Shown: positions 25,506 to 34,005, counted from the first letter of the stretch. The stretch: 64,000 bases of DNA from JAFECT01 sp036501825 (GCA_036501825.1 DASXZP010000009.1:9740-73739), one strand, 5' to 3'. The notes: generated by a model from the sequence alone, not told the origin. Numbers and translations: made by a program.

Positions 25506-26909
25506 ATGGGCGTCCTCACTCAACCCAAGACCGGGCGAGACCTGCCAGCGACGCTCGCCACGCGCCTGCGTGAGATTTTCGGCGCGCGCCTGCGGCTGGA
25601 AGAGTCGATCCGGCTCCAGCACGGCCGGAGCGAGGCGCACTTCCCCACCATTGCGCCCGACGCGGTGGTCTTCCCCCATTCGACCGAAGAGGTCGTGGCG
25701 CTGGTCAAGGCCTGCACGGCCCATGACGTCCCAGTCATTCCCTTCGGCGCAGGCACCTCGATGGAGGGCAGCACCACGCCGGTCCGCGGCGGGATAACCG
25801 TCGATCTGTCCGAGATGACCCGCATCGTGCGCGTCAATCCCGACGACTTCGATTGCACGGTCGAGGCGGGCGTGCGGCGCGAACAACTCAATGAGCACCT
25901 TCGCGACCAGGGCTTGTTTTTCCCGGTAGACCCGGGCGCCAACGCCACCATCGGCGGCATGGCCTCGACCCGCGCGTCAGGCACCAATGCGGTGCGCTAC
26001 GGCACCATGCGCGAGGCGGTGCTGTCGCTCCGCGTGGTCACACCCGATGGCCGTGACATCCGAACCGCGCGGCGCGCGCGCAAGTCCGCCGCCGGCTATG
26101 ACCTGACCCGCCTGTTCGTGGGCAGCGAAGGTACGCTCGGGATCATCACCGAGGTGACCGTGCGTCTGCACGGTATTCCCGAGGTGATTTCCGCCGCCGT
26201 GTGCGGGTTCGAGACCCTCGACGGCGCCGTGCGCACGGTGGTCGAGGCGATCCAACTCGGCGTGCCGATGGCGCGCATTGAGCTTCTCGATGACATGCAG
26301 ATGAAGGCGGTGAACGCCTGGTCGAAGCTCGACTATCCGGAAACCACCACCCTGTTCTTCGAATTTCACGGCTCCGAACGCTACGTCGCCGAACAGGTCG
26401 AGACGGTGAGCGCGCTGGCGGCGGCCAACGGCGGTGGCGAATTCACGTGGTCGAACCGCCCGGAAGACCGCTCCAAACTCTGGAAGGCGCGGCATGACGC
26501 CTACTACGCAGCGCTCGGCCTGCGTCCGGGCTCGACCGGCTGGGCCACCGACGTCTGCGTGCCCATAAGCCGGCTGGCCGAATGCATTGGCGAGACCAAG
26601 AAGGATCTTGAAACGGCCTCCATGCCCGCGCCGATCGTGGGCCACGTGGGCGACGGCAACTTCCACGTCGTCTTCGTCATCGACCCGAACAAGCCGGAAG
26701 AACTCGAGGAAGCCCAGCATCTGAACGCCCGCCTCGTCGAACGCGCGCTGGCGATGGACGGCACCTGCACCGGTGAGCACGGCATCGGCCTGGGCAAACA
26801 GGACTGGCTGGTCGCCGAACTCGGCGACGCGGTGGACCTGATGCGCGCGATCAAACGCGCGCTCGACCCCAAAGACTTGTTCAATCCGGGCAAGATCTTC
26901 GCGCTCTAG
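25506..26909 (+). CDS. FAD-linked oxidase, D-lactate dehydrogenase (cytochrome)/GlcD type
   Basis: A 467-residue flavoprotein. The PCMH FAD-binding domain comes first (VIPFGAGTSMEG; then PVDPGANATIGGMASTRASG, with SEGTLGIITEV). The FAD-oxidase C-terminal domain follows with the active-site segments VGHVGDGNFHV and TCTGEHGIGLGK. These fit D-lactate dehydrogenase or glycolate oxidase GlcD, passing electrons to quinone or cytochrome c. No GlcE/GlcF partner is adjacent, which favours the single-subunit D-lactate type. The ATG at 25506 follows GGAG; a TTG at 25494 is in frame. Confidence 0.9.
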   Translation: MGVLTQPKTGRDLPATLATRLREIFGARLRLEESIRLQHGRSEAHFPTIAPDAVVFPHSTEEVVALVKACTAHDVPVIPFGAGTSMEGSTTPVRGGITVDLSEMTRIVRVNPDDFDCTVEAGVRREQLNEHLRDQGLFFPVDPGANATIGGMASTRASGTNAVRYGTMREAVLSLRVVTPDGRDIRTARRARKSAAGYDLTRLFVGSEGTLGIITEVTVRLHGIPEVISAAVCGFETLDGAVRTVVEAIQLGVPMARIELLDDMQMKAVNAWSKLDYPETTTLFFEFHGSERYVAEQVETVSALAAANGGGEFTWSNRPEDRSKLWKARHDAYYAALGLRPGSTGWATDVCVPISRLAECIGETKKDLETASMPAPIVGHVGDGNFHVVFVIDPNKPEELEEAQHLNARLVERALAMDGTCTGEHGIGLGKQDWLVAELGDAVDLMRAIKRALDPKDLFNPGKIFAL

Positions 26910-27115
26910 AGCCCCGCACTTCCTCGTCGCAATGCTCGAGCTGGCCGAACGTAAGGATTGAAGCCGCAAAGCTGCGCGGCGGAAACCCCCGGAAAATCAG
27001 CCCTTCGCGCCATTTCGCAGACGCTGGCGCCGTCGATATTGTCGCTCATTGCAGACAGCTTGATCGCGCGGGACCCGGTCGCAGACTGCCGCCCTGGGAG
27101 CGATGGGGACCCACC

Positions 27116-27589
27116 GTGGATCTTTCGACAGAGTTGGATGCACGGCCCTTTGCACTCGGCGACGCCCCGCAGGTCTCAGAGCCCCCGACGTCCGGAAAGG
27201 TCGTCGCCCGCGCCGTCGCTCCCAACCATCTCCAGACCCTGCGTGAAGCGCGCGGCTTGACCCTGCGCGAACTGGCCGAGCGCGTGGGCGCCTCGCGTCA
27301 GCACATGTCGAGCCTCGAACGCGGCGGACGGCGGCTGACCGCCGACTGGCTGTTGCGTCTGTCCGAAGGGCTCGACTGTCATCCCTGCGAGATTCTGGCG
27401 GTCGACGAACCCGAAGGCCTGACCCGGCGCGAGCGAGTGATCCTGGCCTATGTGCGGCGGCTCAGTTTCGGGCAACAGGGCGCCTTGCTCGAGTTCCTCT
27501 CGGCCGCAGCGCCGGGACGGCGGCGCCGTCGCGACGGCGTGGATGCGCTGGATGACAGTTCCGCCGAGGCGTGGCCGGATCAGGCCTAG
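27116..27589 (+). CDS. XRE-family helix-turn-helix regulator
   Basis: A 157-residue DNA-binding protein. The Cro/CI-type HTH is at residues about 38-95 (LREARGLTLRELAERVGASRQ, MSSLERGGRR). A helical tail and an Arg-rich stretch (GRRRRRDG) end it. The start is GTG at 27116, with no strong ribosome binding site seen. It is followed 25 bases later by two NTF2-like genes, so they may form an operon. Target unknown. Confidence 0.8.
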   Translation: MDLSTELDARPFALGDAPQVSEPPTSGKVVARAVAPNHLQTLREARGLTLRELAERVGASRQHMSSLERGGRRLTADWLLRLSEGLDCHPCEILAVDEPEGLTRRERVILAYVRRLSFGQQGALLEFLSAAAPGRRRRRDGVDALDDSSAEAWPDQA

Positions 27590-27614
27590 GCCGTCACCGA
27601 AAATCGAGAGACCC

Positions 27615-28082
27615 ATGAACGCGATCATTCCGCACCTGATCTCGGCCCTGCCGCTCGACGCCGTGCTCGGCCTCGGCGCTACGGGTTCCGCGTCACTCGC
27701 CGACGATGCGCGCGTGGTCGGCGAACTCGACCTGCGCTTTCAGGAGGCGGTGAAGCGCAACGACGCCGACGCCATGGCGGAGATCTTTCACCAGGACGTC
27801 GTGCTGGTGGTCGGCTCCGGCAAGGTGTTCACCCGCGAAGACATGCTGAACGAGGCGCGATCCGGTGCGATGGTCTACGAGCAGCAGGACGAGGAGGCGG
27901 CCAGCCAGACGGTCCGCGTCTGGGGCGACACGGCGGTGGTGACCGCCAAGCTGTGGATCAAGGGCACGGAAAACGGCAAGCCCTTCGACCGCAAGATCTG
28001 GTTCAGCGACACCTATGTGCGCACCGATCGCGGCTGGCGCTATTTCTTCGCCCAATCGACCAGTGTTCTGGCGGACGCGTGA
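27615..28082 (+). CDS. NTF2-like (SnoaL/DUF4440) protein
   Basis: A 155-residue protein with the cone-shaped NTF2 fold signature: RFQEAVKRNDADAMAEIFHQDVVLV at the first helices, and later WGDTAVVTAKLWIKG and DRGWRYFFAQST strands. Family members range from small enzymes to ligand-binding proteins; no catalytic residues can be assigned. The start is ATG at 27615. Its stop overlaps the GTG of a second NTF2-like gene (GTGA), so the two are coexpressed and may form a heterodimer. Confidence 0.8.
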   Translation: MNAIIPHLISALPLDAVLGLGATGSASLADDARVVGELDLRFQEAVKRNDADAMAEIFHQDVVLVVGSGKVFTREDMLNEARSGAMVYEQQDEEAASQTVRVWGDTAVVTAKLWIKGTENGKPFDRKIWFSDTYVRTDRGWRYFFAQSTSVLADA

Positions 28083-28516
28083 CGCCGCGCTCGATCGTTG
28101 CCGCCGTTCTGCTCGCGGGATTTGCGACGTCACCTGCAGCCGCCGACGCCCTGCCGCCGGACTTGAGTGCTGCGGTCGCGGCCTACGACCGCGCGCAGGC
28201 GAACAACGATACCGACACATTGAGCCGGTTGGTGTCCGACGATTTCATCCTGGTGAATTCCAACGCCTCGGTGGAGGACAAGGCGCAGTTTCTCGCCGAC
28301 TTTCACCTGCCGGGATTCAAGATCGAGCCGTACCGGTTCGAGGATCCGGTGGCGAAGGCGTGGGGCGACGGGGCGGTCACCGGCGGCCTGCTGCACCTGA
28401 GCTGGACGCAGGACGGCAAGCATCAGACGCGCGCCTTGCGCATCGCCTATGTCTGGCAAAAGCGCGACGGCCGCTGGCGCGCGACCTACGCCCAGGTGAC
28501 GCGCGTTCCGGACTGA
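28079..28516 (+). CDS. Exported NTF2-like (DUF4440) protein
   Basis: A 145-residue relative of the previous protein with the same core (AAYDRAQANNDTDTLSRLVSDDF, then RDGRWRATYAQVTR). It carries a signal peptide (RSIVAAVLLAGFATSPAAADA), so this partner is periplasmic. The other's N-terminus is not a clear signal. The start GTG overlaps the upstream TGA. It converges with the CPBP gene, 5 bases apart. Confidence 0.78.
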   Translation: MTPRSIVAAVLLAGFATSPAAADALPPDLSAAVAAYDRAQANNDTDTLSRLVSDDFILVNSNASVEDKAQFLADFHLPGFKIEPYRFEDPVAKAWGDGAVTGGLLHLSWTQDGKHQTRALRIAYVWQKRDGRWRATYAQVTRVPD

Positions 28517-28521
28517 GCCCG

Positions 28522-29304
28522 TCAGAAGAACAGATAGGTCCCGAAGTTCGAGGCGTTGTGCGCCAGGATCGGCAGGATCAGACTGCCGGTGCGTTCGCGG
28601 ATCCACAGCAGCACGAAGCCGATCGCGCCCGTCAGCAGAATGGTCAGCGCGTCGAAGACGATGCGGCCGTTGTCCCAGCCGAGGCCGTGGCCCATGCCGA
28701 AATAGACCGACGAGGCGACCGCGCCCCACCCGATCGGCGCGCCCAGCAGGGTGATCGGCTTATCCTTGAAGGCCTGGTTCAGCAGCAGCAGCATGAGGCC
28801 GCGGAACGACGGCTCTTCCTGCAGGCCGGGCAAGGTCGCCTCGTACCAGAGCGTCTCGCCGGTGGCATGGTTGGGCGCGCCGACGAAATAGTTCGAGCCC
28901 CAGACGAAGGCGCAGATCAGCGCACCGCCCAGGAGACCCGCGACGATGCCGCCGTTCTGTGACCAGCGGAAACCGCAATCCTTGAAGCTGACGCGGGGGA
29001 TGACGGCGATCAGGACCAGCGTCGCCAGAATCGAAACGATCTTGCCGTCCCAGTTCCACTGGCCGTGGGCCACGCCGAACTGCGCGAGGACGGCGTTTTC
29101 CCAGCGTGGGAAGTGCACCGAAAGGGCGAAGGTCATGATGGCGGTGGCGATCACCGCCAACGCCAGGCGGCCGAAATGAACCCGCCCGCGCGCCAGCAGC
29201 GTAAGCACCACCAGGACGACGATCAGAGTCGCGGTCTGGATCGCCGTTGACATCAGACCGGAAGCGCCGATGTGGAAGAGCGCGTCCGCGGCGGGCTTGC
29301 TCAT
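28522..29304 (-). CDS. CPBP-family intramembrane metalloprotease
   Basis: A 260-residue integral membrane protein with the CAAX-protease/bacteriocin-processing (Abi) signature: EExxxR as EEPSFR (Glu163, Glu164, Arg168), a histidine in the second motif (His206, FGMGHGLGW) and the third motif HNASN (His249, Asn253). About seven hydrophobic helices are present. In bacteria these act in bacteriocin maturation or immunity, or in membrane-protein cleavage. It is the last gene of a four-gene operon and overlaps the upstream gene by ATGA. Confidence 0.85.
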   Translation of the reverse strand: MSKPAADALFHIGASGLMSTAIQTATLIVVLVVLTLLARGRVHFGRLALAVIATAIMTFALSVHFPRWENAVLAQFGVAHGQWNWDGKIVSILATLVLIAVIPRVSFKDCGFRWSQNGGIVAGLLGGALICAFVWGSNYFVGAPNHATGETLWYEATLPGLQEEPSFRGLMLLLLNQAFKDKPITLLGAPIGWGAVASSVYFGMGHGLGWDNGRIVFDALTILLTGAIGFVLLWIRERTGSLILPILAHNASNFGTYLFF

Positions 29305-29765
29305 GCCTTTTCCGGCGCCAGTCTGCGGGCGAAGAAGGCGACGATCACCCCGAACAGCAGCATCGCCGCGACGTTCTCGCCCTGAACCAGCAGCGACGAC
29401 GGCGGATGATGCGGCGCGCGCGACAGCGGCACGACGACGTAGGTCATCACCGCATAGACGCCCACGCCATAGGCGAGGCCCCACGGCAGCCATTGCCGTG
29501 CGAGCATAGTCAGTCTCAGCGCGGCGATATCGTAGATCGCGGCGATGACGATCGACATGGCCCACTGCAGCCCCAGACCCAGCGCGACGATCTCCATTCC
29601 GCCCTGGCCCGCGGCCTTGCCGATCAGGCCGCTCGCTATGGCGCGCAGAACCCGGTCGGGCATGGCATGAAAGATCAGCGCCGCCGCGCCGATGTCCACC
29701 GTGCCGGCGACCAGACCGCCCAGCAGGATTGCCGTAAGCAGGCCGCTCTTGCGCCCCTCAGCCAT
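29301..29765 (-). CDS. Hypothetical four-helix membrane protein (154 aa)
   Basis: Hydrophobic helices are seen at LLTAILLGGLVAGTVDIGAA, EIVALGLGLQWAMSIVIAA, LAYGVGVYAVMTYVVV and NVAAMLLFGVIVAFFA. The GLVAGTVDIGAA opening and ASGLIGKAAGQGG loop recur in proteobacterial hypothetical proteins I have seen, without a function. The start is ATG at 29765 after GGAGACC. It overlaps the winged-helix gene upstream by 8 bases and the CPBP gene downstream by 4. Confidence 0.75.
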   Translation of the reverse strand: MAEGRKSGLLTAILLGGLVAGTVDIGAAALIFHAMPDRVLRAIASGLIGKAAGQGGMEIVALGLGLQWAMSIVIAAIYDIAALRLTMLARQWLPWGLAYGVGVYAVMTYVVVPLSRAPHHPPSSLLVQGENVAAMLLFGVIVAFFARRLAPEKA

Positions 29766-30195
29766 GGTTGGTCTCCAGTGTCCGGGCTCTGCGGCCCGCG
29801 GTCGCCAGCTTAGCGCTTTCGGAGTTTATGGGAACCGCGTCGGCGATCAGATGCTCCAAACGCTCGCGAATCTGTCGCCCGCGACCGCTGAGGTAGATCA
29901 GCTTCAGCCGCTTGTCCTCGGGCGAGCTCCTCAGTTCGAAGATCACCCGTTCCGGGGCCAGCGGCGTCTCGTGCGCCTCGCCGGCCATGGTCTTCACGAT
30001 GCGCGCCGCCATGGCCACGTGAACGCGCGCCACGTGAGCGAGCTCGCTGACCGTCAGGCCTTCGTTCTCGCAGATGTAGAGGAAGAGCAGCAGGCCGGTG
30101 AGACTGCGCGGCAGGCTCTCCTCGCGGAAGGCTTCGATGGCGGCGAGGATGGTGTCGCGCCGGCGCGGGGGCGGCGCGGCGAACCCCTCACTCAT
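29758..30195 (-). CDS. Winged-helix (MarR-like) regulator
   Basis: A 145-residue DNA-binding protein with a MarR-like layout: helix-rich N-terminus, GLTVSELAHVARVHVAMAARIVKTM as the HTH, and SPEDKRLKLIYLSGRG as the wing followed by a long helix. It probably controls its own operon. The ATG at 30195 overlaps the upstream 75-aa gene by 8 bases. The wing and helix IRERLEHLIAD support MarR over other classes, though similarity is weak. Confidence 0.7.
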   Translation of the reverse strand: MSEGFAAPPPRRRDTILAAIEAFREESLPRSLTGLLLFLYICENEGLTVSELAHVARVHVAMAARIVKTMAGEAHETPLAPERVIFELRSSPEDKRLKLIYLSGRGRQIRERLEHLIADAVPINSESAKLATAGRRARTLETNHG

Positions 30196-30415
30196 AGGCG
30201 TTCAGTCGTCCCGAACGCATATAGAGCTTGCGCGGCGCGACCGGGCCGGACGCGGCGGACCGGCGGCGTTCACTGAGCACCATCCAGGCGTCTGGGTAAG
30301 CTTCTTTCACCTGGGCGAGGTGGGTCTCGATGCGCTTCTGGTGGTCGGCGGCTTCGAGATAATCGAGCGCTTCCACGTCGATGGTGATGGTGGCGCGCAA
30401 CAGCTTGGCAGGCAT
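30188..30415 (-). CDS. Small hypothetical protein (75 aa), first gene of the CPBP operon
   Basis: A 75-residue protein with a beta-alpha pattern: MPAKLLRATITIDVEALDYLEA, a helix HQKRIETHLAQVKEAYPDAW, then a Lys/Arg-rich tail. The frame could extend to 30568, but the upstream part is not protein-like and the ATG at 30415 is the natural start. No family is recognised. It overlaps the winged-helix gene by 8 bases and should be made with it. Inverted repeats lie just upstream. Confidence 0.65.
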   Translation of the reverse strand: MPAKLLRATITIDVEALDYLEAADHQKRIETHLAQVKEAYPDAWMVLSERRRSAASGPVAPRKLYMRSGRLNAYE

Positions 30416-30635
30416 TGGATCAGACTTCACGGCAGATCTCCCAACGATCTGAAGCGATCGTCTCAAGATCGTGAAACTATCGCCACAGCGATGCGGCAAA
30501 CGTCGCGCGGATCGCAACGAATGTCGCTGGGCGAAAAACGTCTCAGCAACGAACGACACGTTCGCCACGACAAACTTTCAACTTGTCACGGATTGGCGAC
30601 GAAAGGCCCTGACACGGGTCTTACATGCGCGGGCC
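30416..30635. promoter_or_regulatory. Intergenic region with inverted repeats upstream of the CPBP operon
   Basis: It has an inverted repeat ACGATCT/AGATCGT (30444-30450 and 30466-30472) around GCGATCG, 30-60 bases before the first gene of the operon. This is a plausible operator for the operon's own winged-helix protein. At the right edge an 11-bp direct repeat CTTACATGCGC (30620-30630 and 30635-30645) duplicates the end of the LytTR gene, including its stop codon. Confidence 0.45.
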
Positions 30636-31418
30636 TTACATGCGCAGGCGCTTGCGCACCGCGTTCTGATACTTGCGACCCACCGGCACTTCGACACCGT
30701 TGCTGAGCACCGCGGCGAGGCCGCCGCTCGGGCGGCGCACCACGCGCTCGATCTTGGCGCGGTTGACCAGGCCGGAGCGATGCAGCCGCAGGAACTGTTC
30801 CGGGTCCAAACGGTCGGTCAGTTCGCGCAGGGCGCGACGGACGAGATAGCTGCGCTCGGGCCCGTGGATGCGCACGTATTCACGCTCGGCCTCGAACCAG
30901 ATCACCTGGTCGACCGGCACCCGCACACGGCCGCGCCGGTCATTGACCCAGATTTCGCGGGCGTAGCCTTCGCCCTCCGGCTCGTCGCTGTCGCGCAGCT
31001 GTTCCAGCACGGCCGACATTTCGGCCAGCTTCTGCGCGCCCTCGCGGGCGGCGATGCGGGCGCGGGCGCGCTCCACCGCCTCGGCCAGGCGGTCGAAGTC
31101 CAGCGGCTTCAGCACATAGTCGACGGCGTCGAGATCGAAGGCGCGGGCCGCGTGGCGGCTGTAGGCGGTGACGAAGATCACCTCCGGCGCGTTCTTGCCC
31201 TGCAGCTCTTCGGCGAGGTCCAGGCCCGAGGCGTCGGGCATGCGGATGTCGAGCAGCACGAGGTCCGGAGAGGTCGAGCGGATCAGGCTGCGCGCCTCCG
31301 CGCCGTTCTGGGCCGCGCCCACGACATGCACGCCTTCGATGCGTTCGAGGCCGAGCTCGAGACGCCGCAGCGAGAGCGGTTCGTCGTCAGCGATGAGGGC
31401 GCGTAGCGGTGCGGTCAT
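30636..31418 (-). CDS. LytTR-family response regulator
   Basis: A 260-residue regulator. The receiver domain is at residues 1-120 with acidic pocket DDE (11-13), phosphoacceptor Asp57 (LLDIRMPD), T/A switch in VTAYS and Lys in VLKPLDF. The LytTR DNA-binding domain fills residues about 150-258 (IWFEAEREYVRIHG, FLRLHRSGLVNRAKI, VPVGRKYQNAVRKR). It is downstream of two LytS-type kinase genes and overlaps the second by ATGA. The likely target is the divergent TonB receptor gene or distant genes. Confidence 0.93.
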   Translation of the reverse strand: MTAPLRALIADDEPLSLRRLELGLERIEGVHVVGAAQNGAEARSLIRSTSPDLVLLDIRMPDASGLDLAEELQGKNAPEVIFVTAYSRHAARAFDLDAVDYVLKPLDFDRLAEAVERARARIAAREGAQKLAEMSAVLEQLRDSDEPEGEGYAREIWVNDRRGRVRVPVDQVIWFEAEREYVRIHGPERSYLVRRALRELTDRLDPEQFLRLHRSGLVNRAKIERVVRRPSGGLAAVLSNGVEVPVGRKYQNAVRKRLRM

Positions 31419-32506
31419 TGGTAATCCAGGGGCAGGGTCAGGACCGTGCGCGAACCGGTGGGCTCGGTGGTCTCCACAGTCATGGCGGCGGCGGCGCCGT
31501 AAAGGGTCTCAAGGCGCGAGCGAACGAATTCCAGGCCCGGGTCAGCCGCCTGCGGCGCACTGTCGGCCGGCGCCGCGGTGTCGTCCCACACCCAAAGTTT
31601 CAGCTTTTCGCCCTCGCGCACGGCGCCGAGTTCGATGGTGATCGGCAGGTCGGGCTGGGCCAGGCCGCGCCGGATCGCGTGTTCGAGCAGGGGCTGCAGG
31701 ATGAAACTGGGCGCCAGCGCATCCTGCGCCTCGGGCTTGATCGCCTCGACGAAGCGCAGGCGCTTGCCGATCCGGGCGCGCTCGACCCCGATGTAGTCGC
31801 GCATGGCTTCGATCTCTTCGGCCAGGGGCACCCGCGCGCGCGGGTCCTTCTCCAGCGAGCGGCGCAGAAACCGCGACAGGGTGAGCACGAGGTGCTCGGC
31901 GTCGGCGTTGCGGTTCTTGTGGATCAGGGTGCTCAGCGCCTTGTGGATGTTGAACAGGAACTGCGGGTCGAGCTGGTAGCGCAGCATGCGGTTCTGGGCG
32001 TCGGCGGCCACCGCCTCGGTGGCGCGAAGCTCGGCGCCGAACTGCAGCGAGAAATAGACGCCGCACCAGGCCAGGAAGGTCCACAGCACAGCGATCGCCG
32101 CGTCCAGGTGCTTGATCGCCCACTCGCCCATGCCGCCGCCTTCGGCCATCGGCGAGAAGATGTAATAGACCCAGTAGGCATAGGCGATGTAGACGGCGAC
32201 CCCCGCCAACGACAGCGCCAACGCGGTGGTGAAGCGGACCGCCAGCGGCTTCGCCTCGATGCGGCGCAGCACCAGGTACATCAGGCCGCAGCAGACGGCG
32301 CCCAGGGTGTCGGCGGTGGATCCGCGCAGCGCCACCTCGAACGGGCGGTCGAACTGACGCGGGATTCCGGCGATGGTCCAGAACGCCGCCGACGCCACCC
32401 AGATCAGCACGGTGGAAAGGAACAGCGGCTCGCGCAGCAGCCGGCCCAGGGTCATTCGCCGGGGTGTCGCGTCGTCGCGCAGGTCGAGGGCGTGAGAGGC
32501 GCTCAT
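31415..32506 (-). CDS. LytS-type sensor kinase homologue lacking catalytic residues (pseudokinase)
   Basis: A 363-residue protein with about four N-terminal membrane helices and a LytS/YpdA-type kinase region. The phosphoacceptor position in LDPxFLFN is Gln182 (codon 31963-31961) instead of His. The N-box LLENAIKHG of its neighbour reads LLEHAIRRG, and the DDGTG ATP-binding loop has become DDTAAPADS. All three changes hit residues needed for ATP binding or phosphorylation, so it is probably not a kinase. The frame is intact. It overlaps the genes on both sides by ATGA, so it should be made in step with the active paralogue. Confidence 0.9.
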   Translation of the reverse strand: MSASHALDLRDDATPRRMTLGRLLREPLFLSTVLIWVASAAFWTIAGIPRQFDRPFEVALRGSTADTLGAVCCGLMYLVLRRIEAKPLAVRFTTALALSLAGVAVYIAYAYWVYYIFSPMAEGGGMGEWAIKHLDAAIAVLWTFLAWCGVYFSLQFGAELRATEAVAADAQNRMLRYQLDPQFLFNIHKALSTLIHKNRNADAEHLVLTLSRFLRRSLEKDPRARVPLAEEIEAMRDYIGVERARIGKRLRFVEAIKPEAQDALAPSFILQPLLEHAIRRGLAQPDLPITIELGAVREGEKLKLWVWDDTAAPADSAPQAADPGLEFVRSRLETLYGAAAAMTVETTEPTGSRTVLTLPLDYQ

Positions 32507-33534
32507 GCGTAGGCCAGGGGCAGGGTGAGGGTGACCTTAAAGCCGCAGGGGGTGCGCTTCTCGGTGACAACGTCGGCGCGCGCGCCGTAGAGGCCTTCCA
32601 GCCGCGAGCGCACGTTCTCGAGCCCCACCCCCAGGTTCACCGCGCCGCGCGCGAGCTTGCCCGTGCCGTCGTCCTGGACCCAGAGCTTGAGGCCGTCCGC
32701 CTCGCGCACGGCGCCCAGTTCAATGGTGATCGGCTGGGCGCTTTGACCGAGGCCGTGCTTGATCGCGTTCTCGAGCAGCGGCTGCAGAATGAAGCTGGGC
32801 GCCAGCGCGCCCTGCACCGCCGGGTCGATCGCCTCGACGAAACGAAGGCGGTCGCCGAACCGGGCCGCCTCGACGCCCATGTACTCGCGCATGGCGCTGA
32901 GCTCTTCCTCGAGCGGCGCCAGCACGCAGGGGTCCTTTTCGAGGGTCCGGCGCAGGAAGTTGGAGAGCTGATCGACCACCTTCTCGGCCTCGGCGTTGCG
33001 GCCGTCGTGGATCAGGGTGGCGAGGGCGGAGTGGATGTTGAACAGGAAATGCGGATCGAGCTGGTAGCGCAGCATGCGGTTCTGGGTGTCGAGCGCGACC
33101 GCCTGGGTGTTGCGCAAGGCCGTGCCGAGGCCGAGCGTGAAGTAGATCCCGCAGCAGGCGAGGATGGTCCACAGGATGGCGACGCCGACGTCGATGTGCG
33201 CGCGCAGCCAGTTGGGACTGGCGGGGCCGACCGGCAGGACCACGTGGTAGGCGGCGTAGAGGATGACCATGAACACAAGGGTCGCCACGATCGCCAGCGC
33301 CACCATCGCGCCGAGCCTCAGCGCCAGCGACCGGCGTTCGAGCCGCTGCAGCAGCCGGTAGATCGCGCCGCACAACAGAGCGCCGGCCACGTCGCAGAGG
33401 AATCCGCGCACGCCGTCGTCGAGCTGGTGGGGCGCGTTCTCGACGACGTTGTCCACCGTCCAGACCACCCAGCACAGGAGCCAGATGCCGGCGGTGGCGA
33501 GCAAAAGCGGCGAACGCAGCACGCGAGCGGACAT
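32503..33534 (-). CDS. LytS-type sensor histidine kinase (active form)
   Basis: The start chosen at 33534 gives 343 residues, because GAGG sits six bases before it. An in-frame ATG at 33639 would add 35 basic, disordered residues. Membrane helices (LLLATAGIWLLCWVVW and others) are followed by the His-kinase domain: LDPHFLFN (His162 in this numbering), LLENAIKHG (N-box) and DDGTGK (G-box), all intact. It is the functional paralogue of the neighbouring degenerate protein. The order is active kinase, pseudokinase, LytTR regulator. Confidence 0.88.
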   Translation of the reverse strand: MSARVLRSPLLLATAGIWLLCWVVWTVDNVVENAPHQLDDGVRGFLCDVAGALLCGAIYRLLQRLERRSLALRLGAMVALAIVATLVFMVILYAAYHVVLPVGPASPNWLRAHIDVGVAILWTILACCGIYFTLGLGTALRNTQAVALDTQNRMLRYQLDPHFLFNIHSALATLIHDGRNAEAEKVVDQLSNFLRRTLEKDPCVLAPLEEELSAMREYMGVEAARFGDRLRFVEAIDPAVQGALAPSFILQPLLENAIKHGLGQSAQPITIELGAVREADGLKLWVQDDGTGKLARGAVNLGVGLENVRSRLEGLYGARADVVTEKRTPCGFKVTLTLPLAYA

Positions 33535-33639
33535 GACGGGCCTCGGGGCCGCCTTGCGGCGACCGACGGCGCCATTTTCCCACCCGCGAACGGCCCGCGC
33601 CAGCGGCCTTGGTGTTGTAATTTCGGGCGCTTGCGACAT

Positions 33640-34005
33640 TGAACCGGGCGACTGCAACAACCGCGCCGCAGGCCGTCTGCGGCCCCGCGGAAGCGCTTAT
33701 GGCGCAGGGTTTCGCCGGCGGCTTCAGAGCCGGGCGCGCGCGCCAACCCCTGCCGGGCAAGCGTTTGAGCCGCGAAGTCTCTTTAGTCGCCAATCCGAGA
33801 CTAAAAGTAAAAACACAACATAGTTTCGATACGACGCTAGTATGTGTCGGGGCAGGCACAACAACTTACAAGATTTGTGTCGCCACAAACCGTCGATTGA
33901 CGGCCCTCTTTAAGTCCAAATACCTAACGGTACGGGCGAATAACGGGAATCCGCGCCCTCGTTGGTTTGTCGCCGCACGTTCGCGCGACTGAAGGAGGAA
34001 CGATC
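33640..34005. promoter_or_regulatory. Divergent control region between the LytS/LytTR operon and a TonB receptor
   Basis: This 366-base stretch is free of genes and has an AT-rich core (about 33780-33930). Inverted repeats are TTTAGTC/GACTAAA with a 10-base spacer (33782-33788, 33799-33805) and TTTGTG-TCGC-CACAAA (33874-33889). Both are operator-sized. Transcription of the LytS operon leaves to the left and of the receptor to the right, so these may be sites for the LytTR protein or another regulator. Confidence 0.5.

Noticed and set aside
26958..27260. 100-codon frame before the XRE gene
   Set aside because: It overlaps the XRE gene in another frame, and its composition is not protein-like in the second half.
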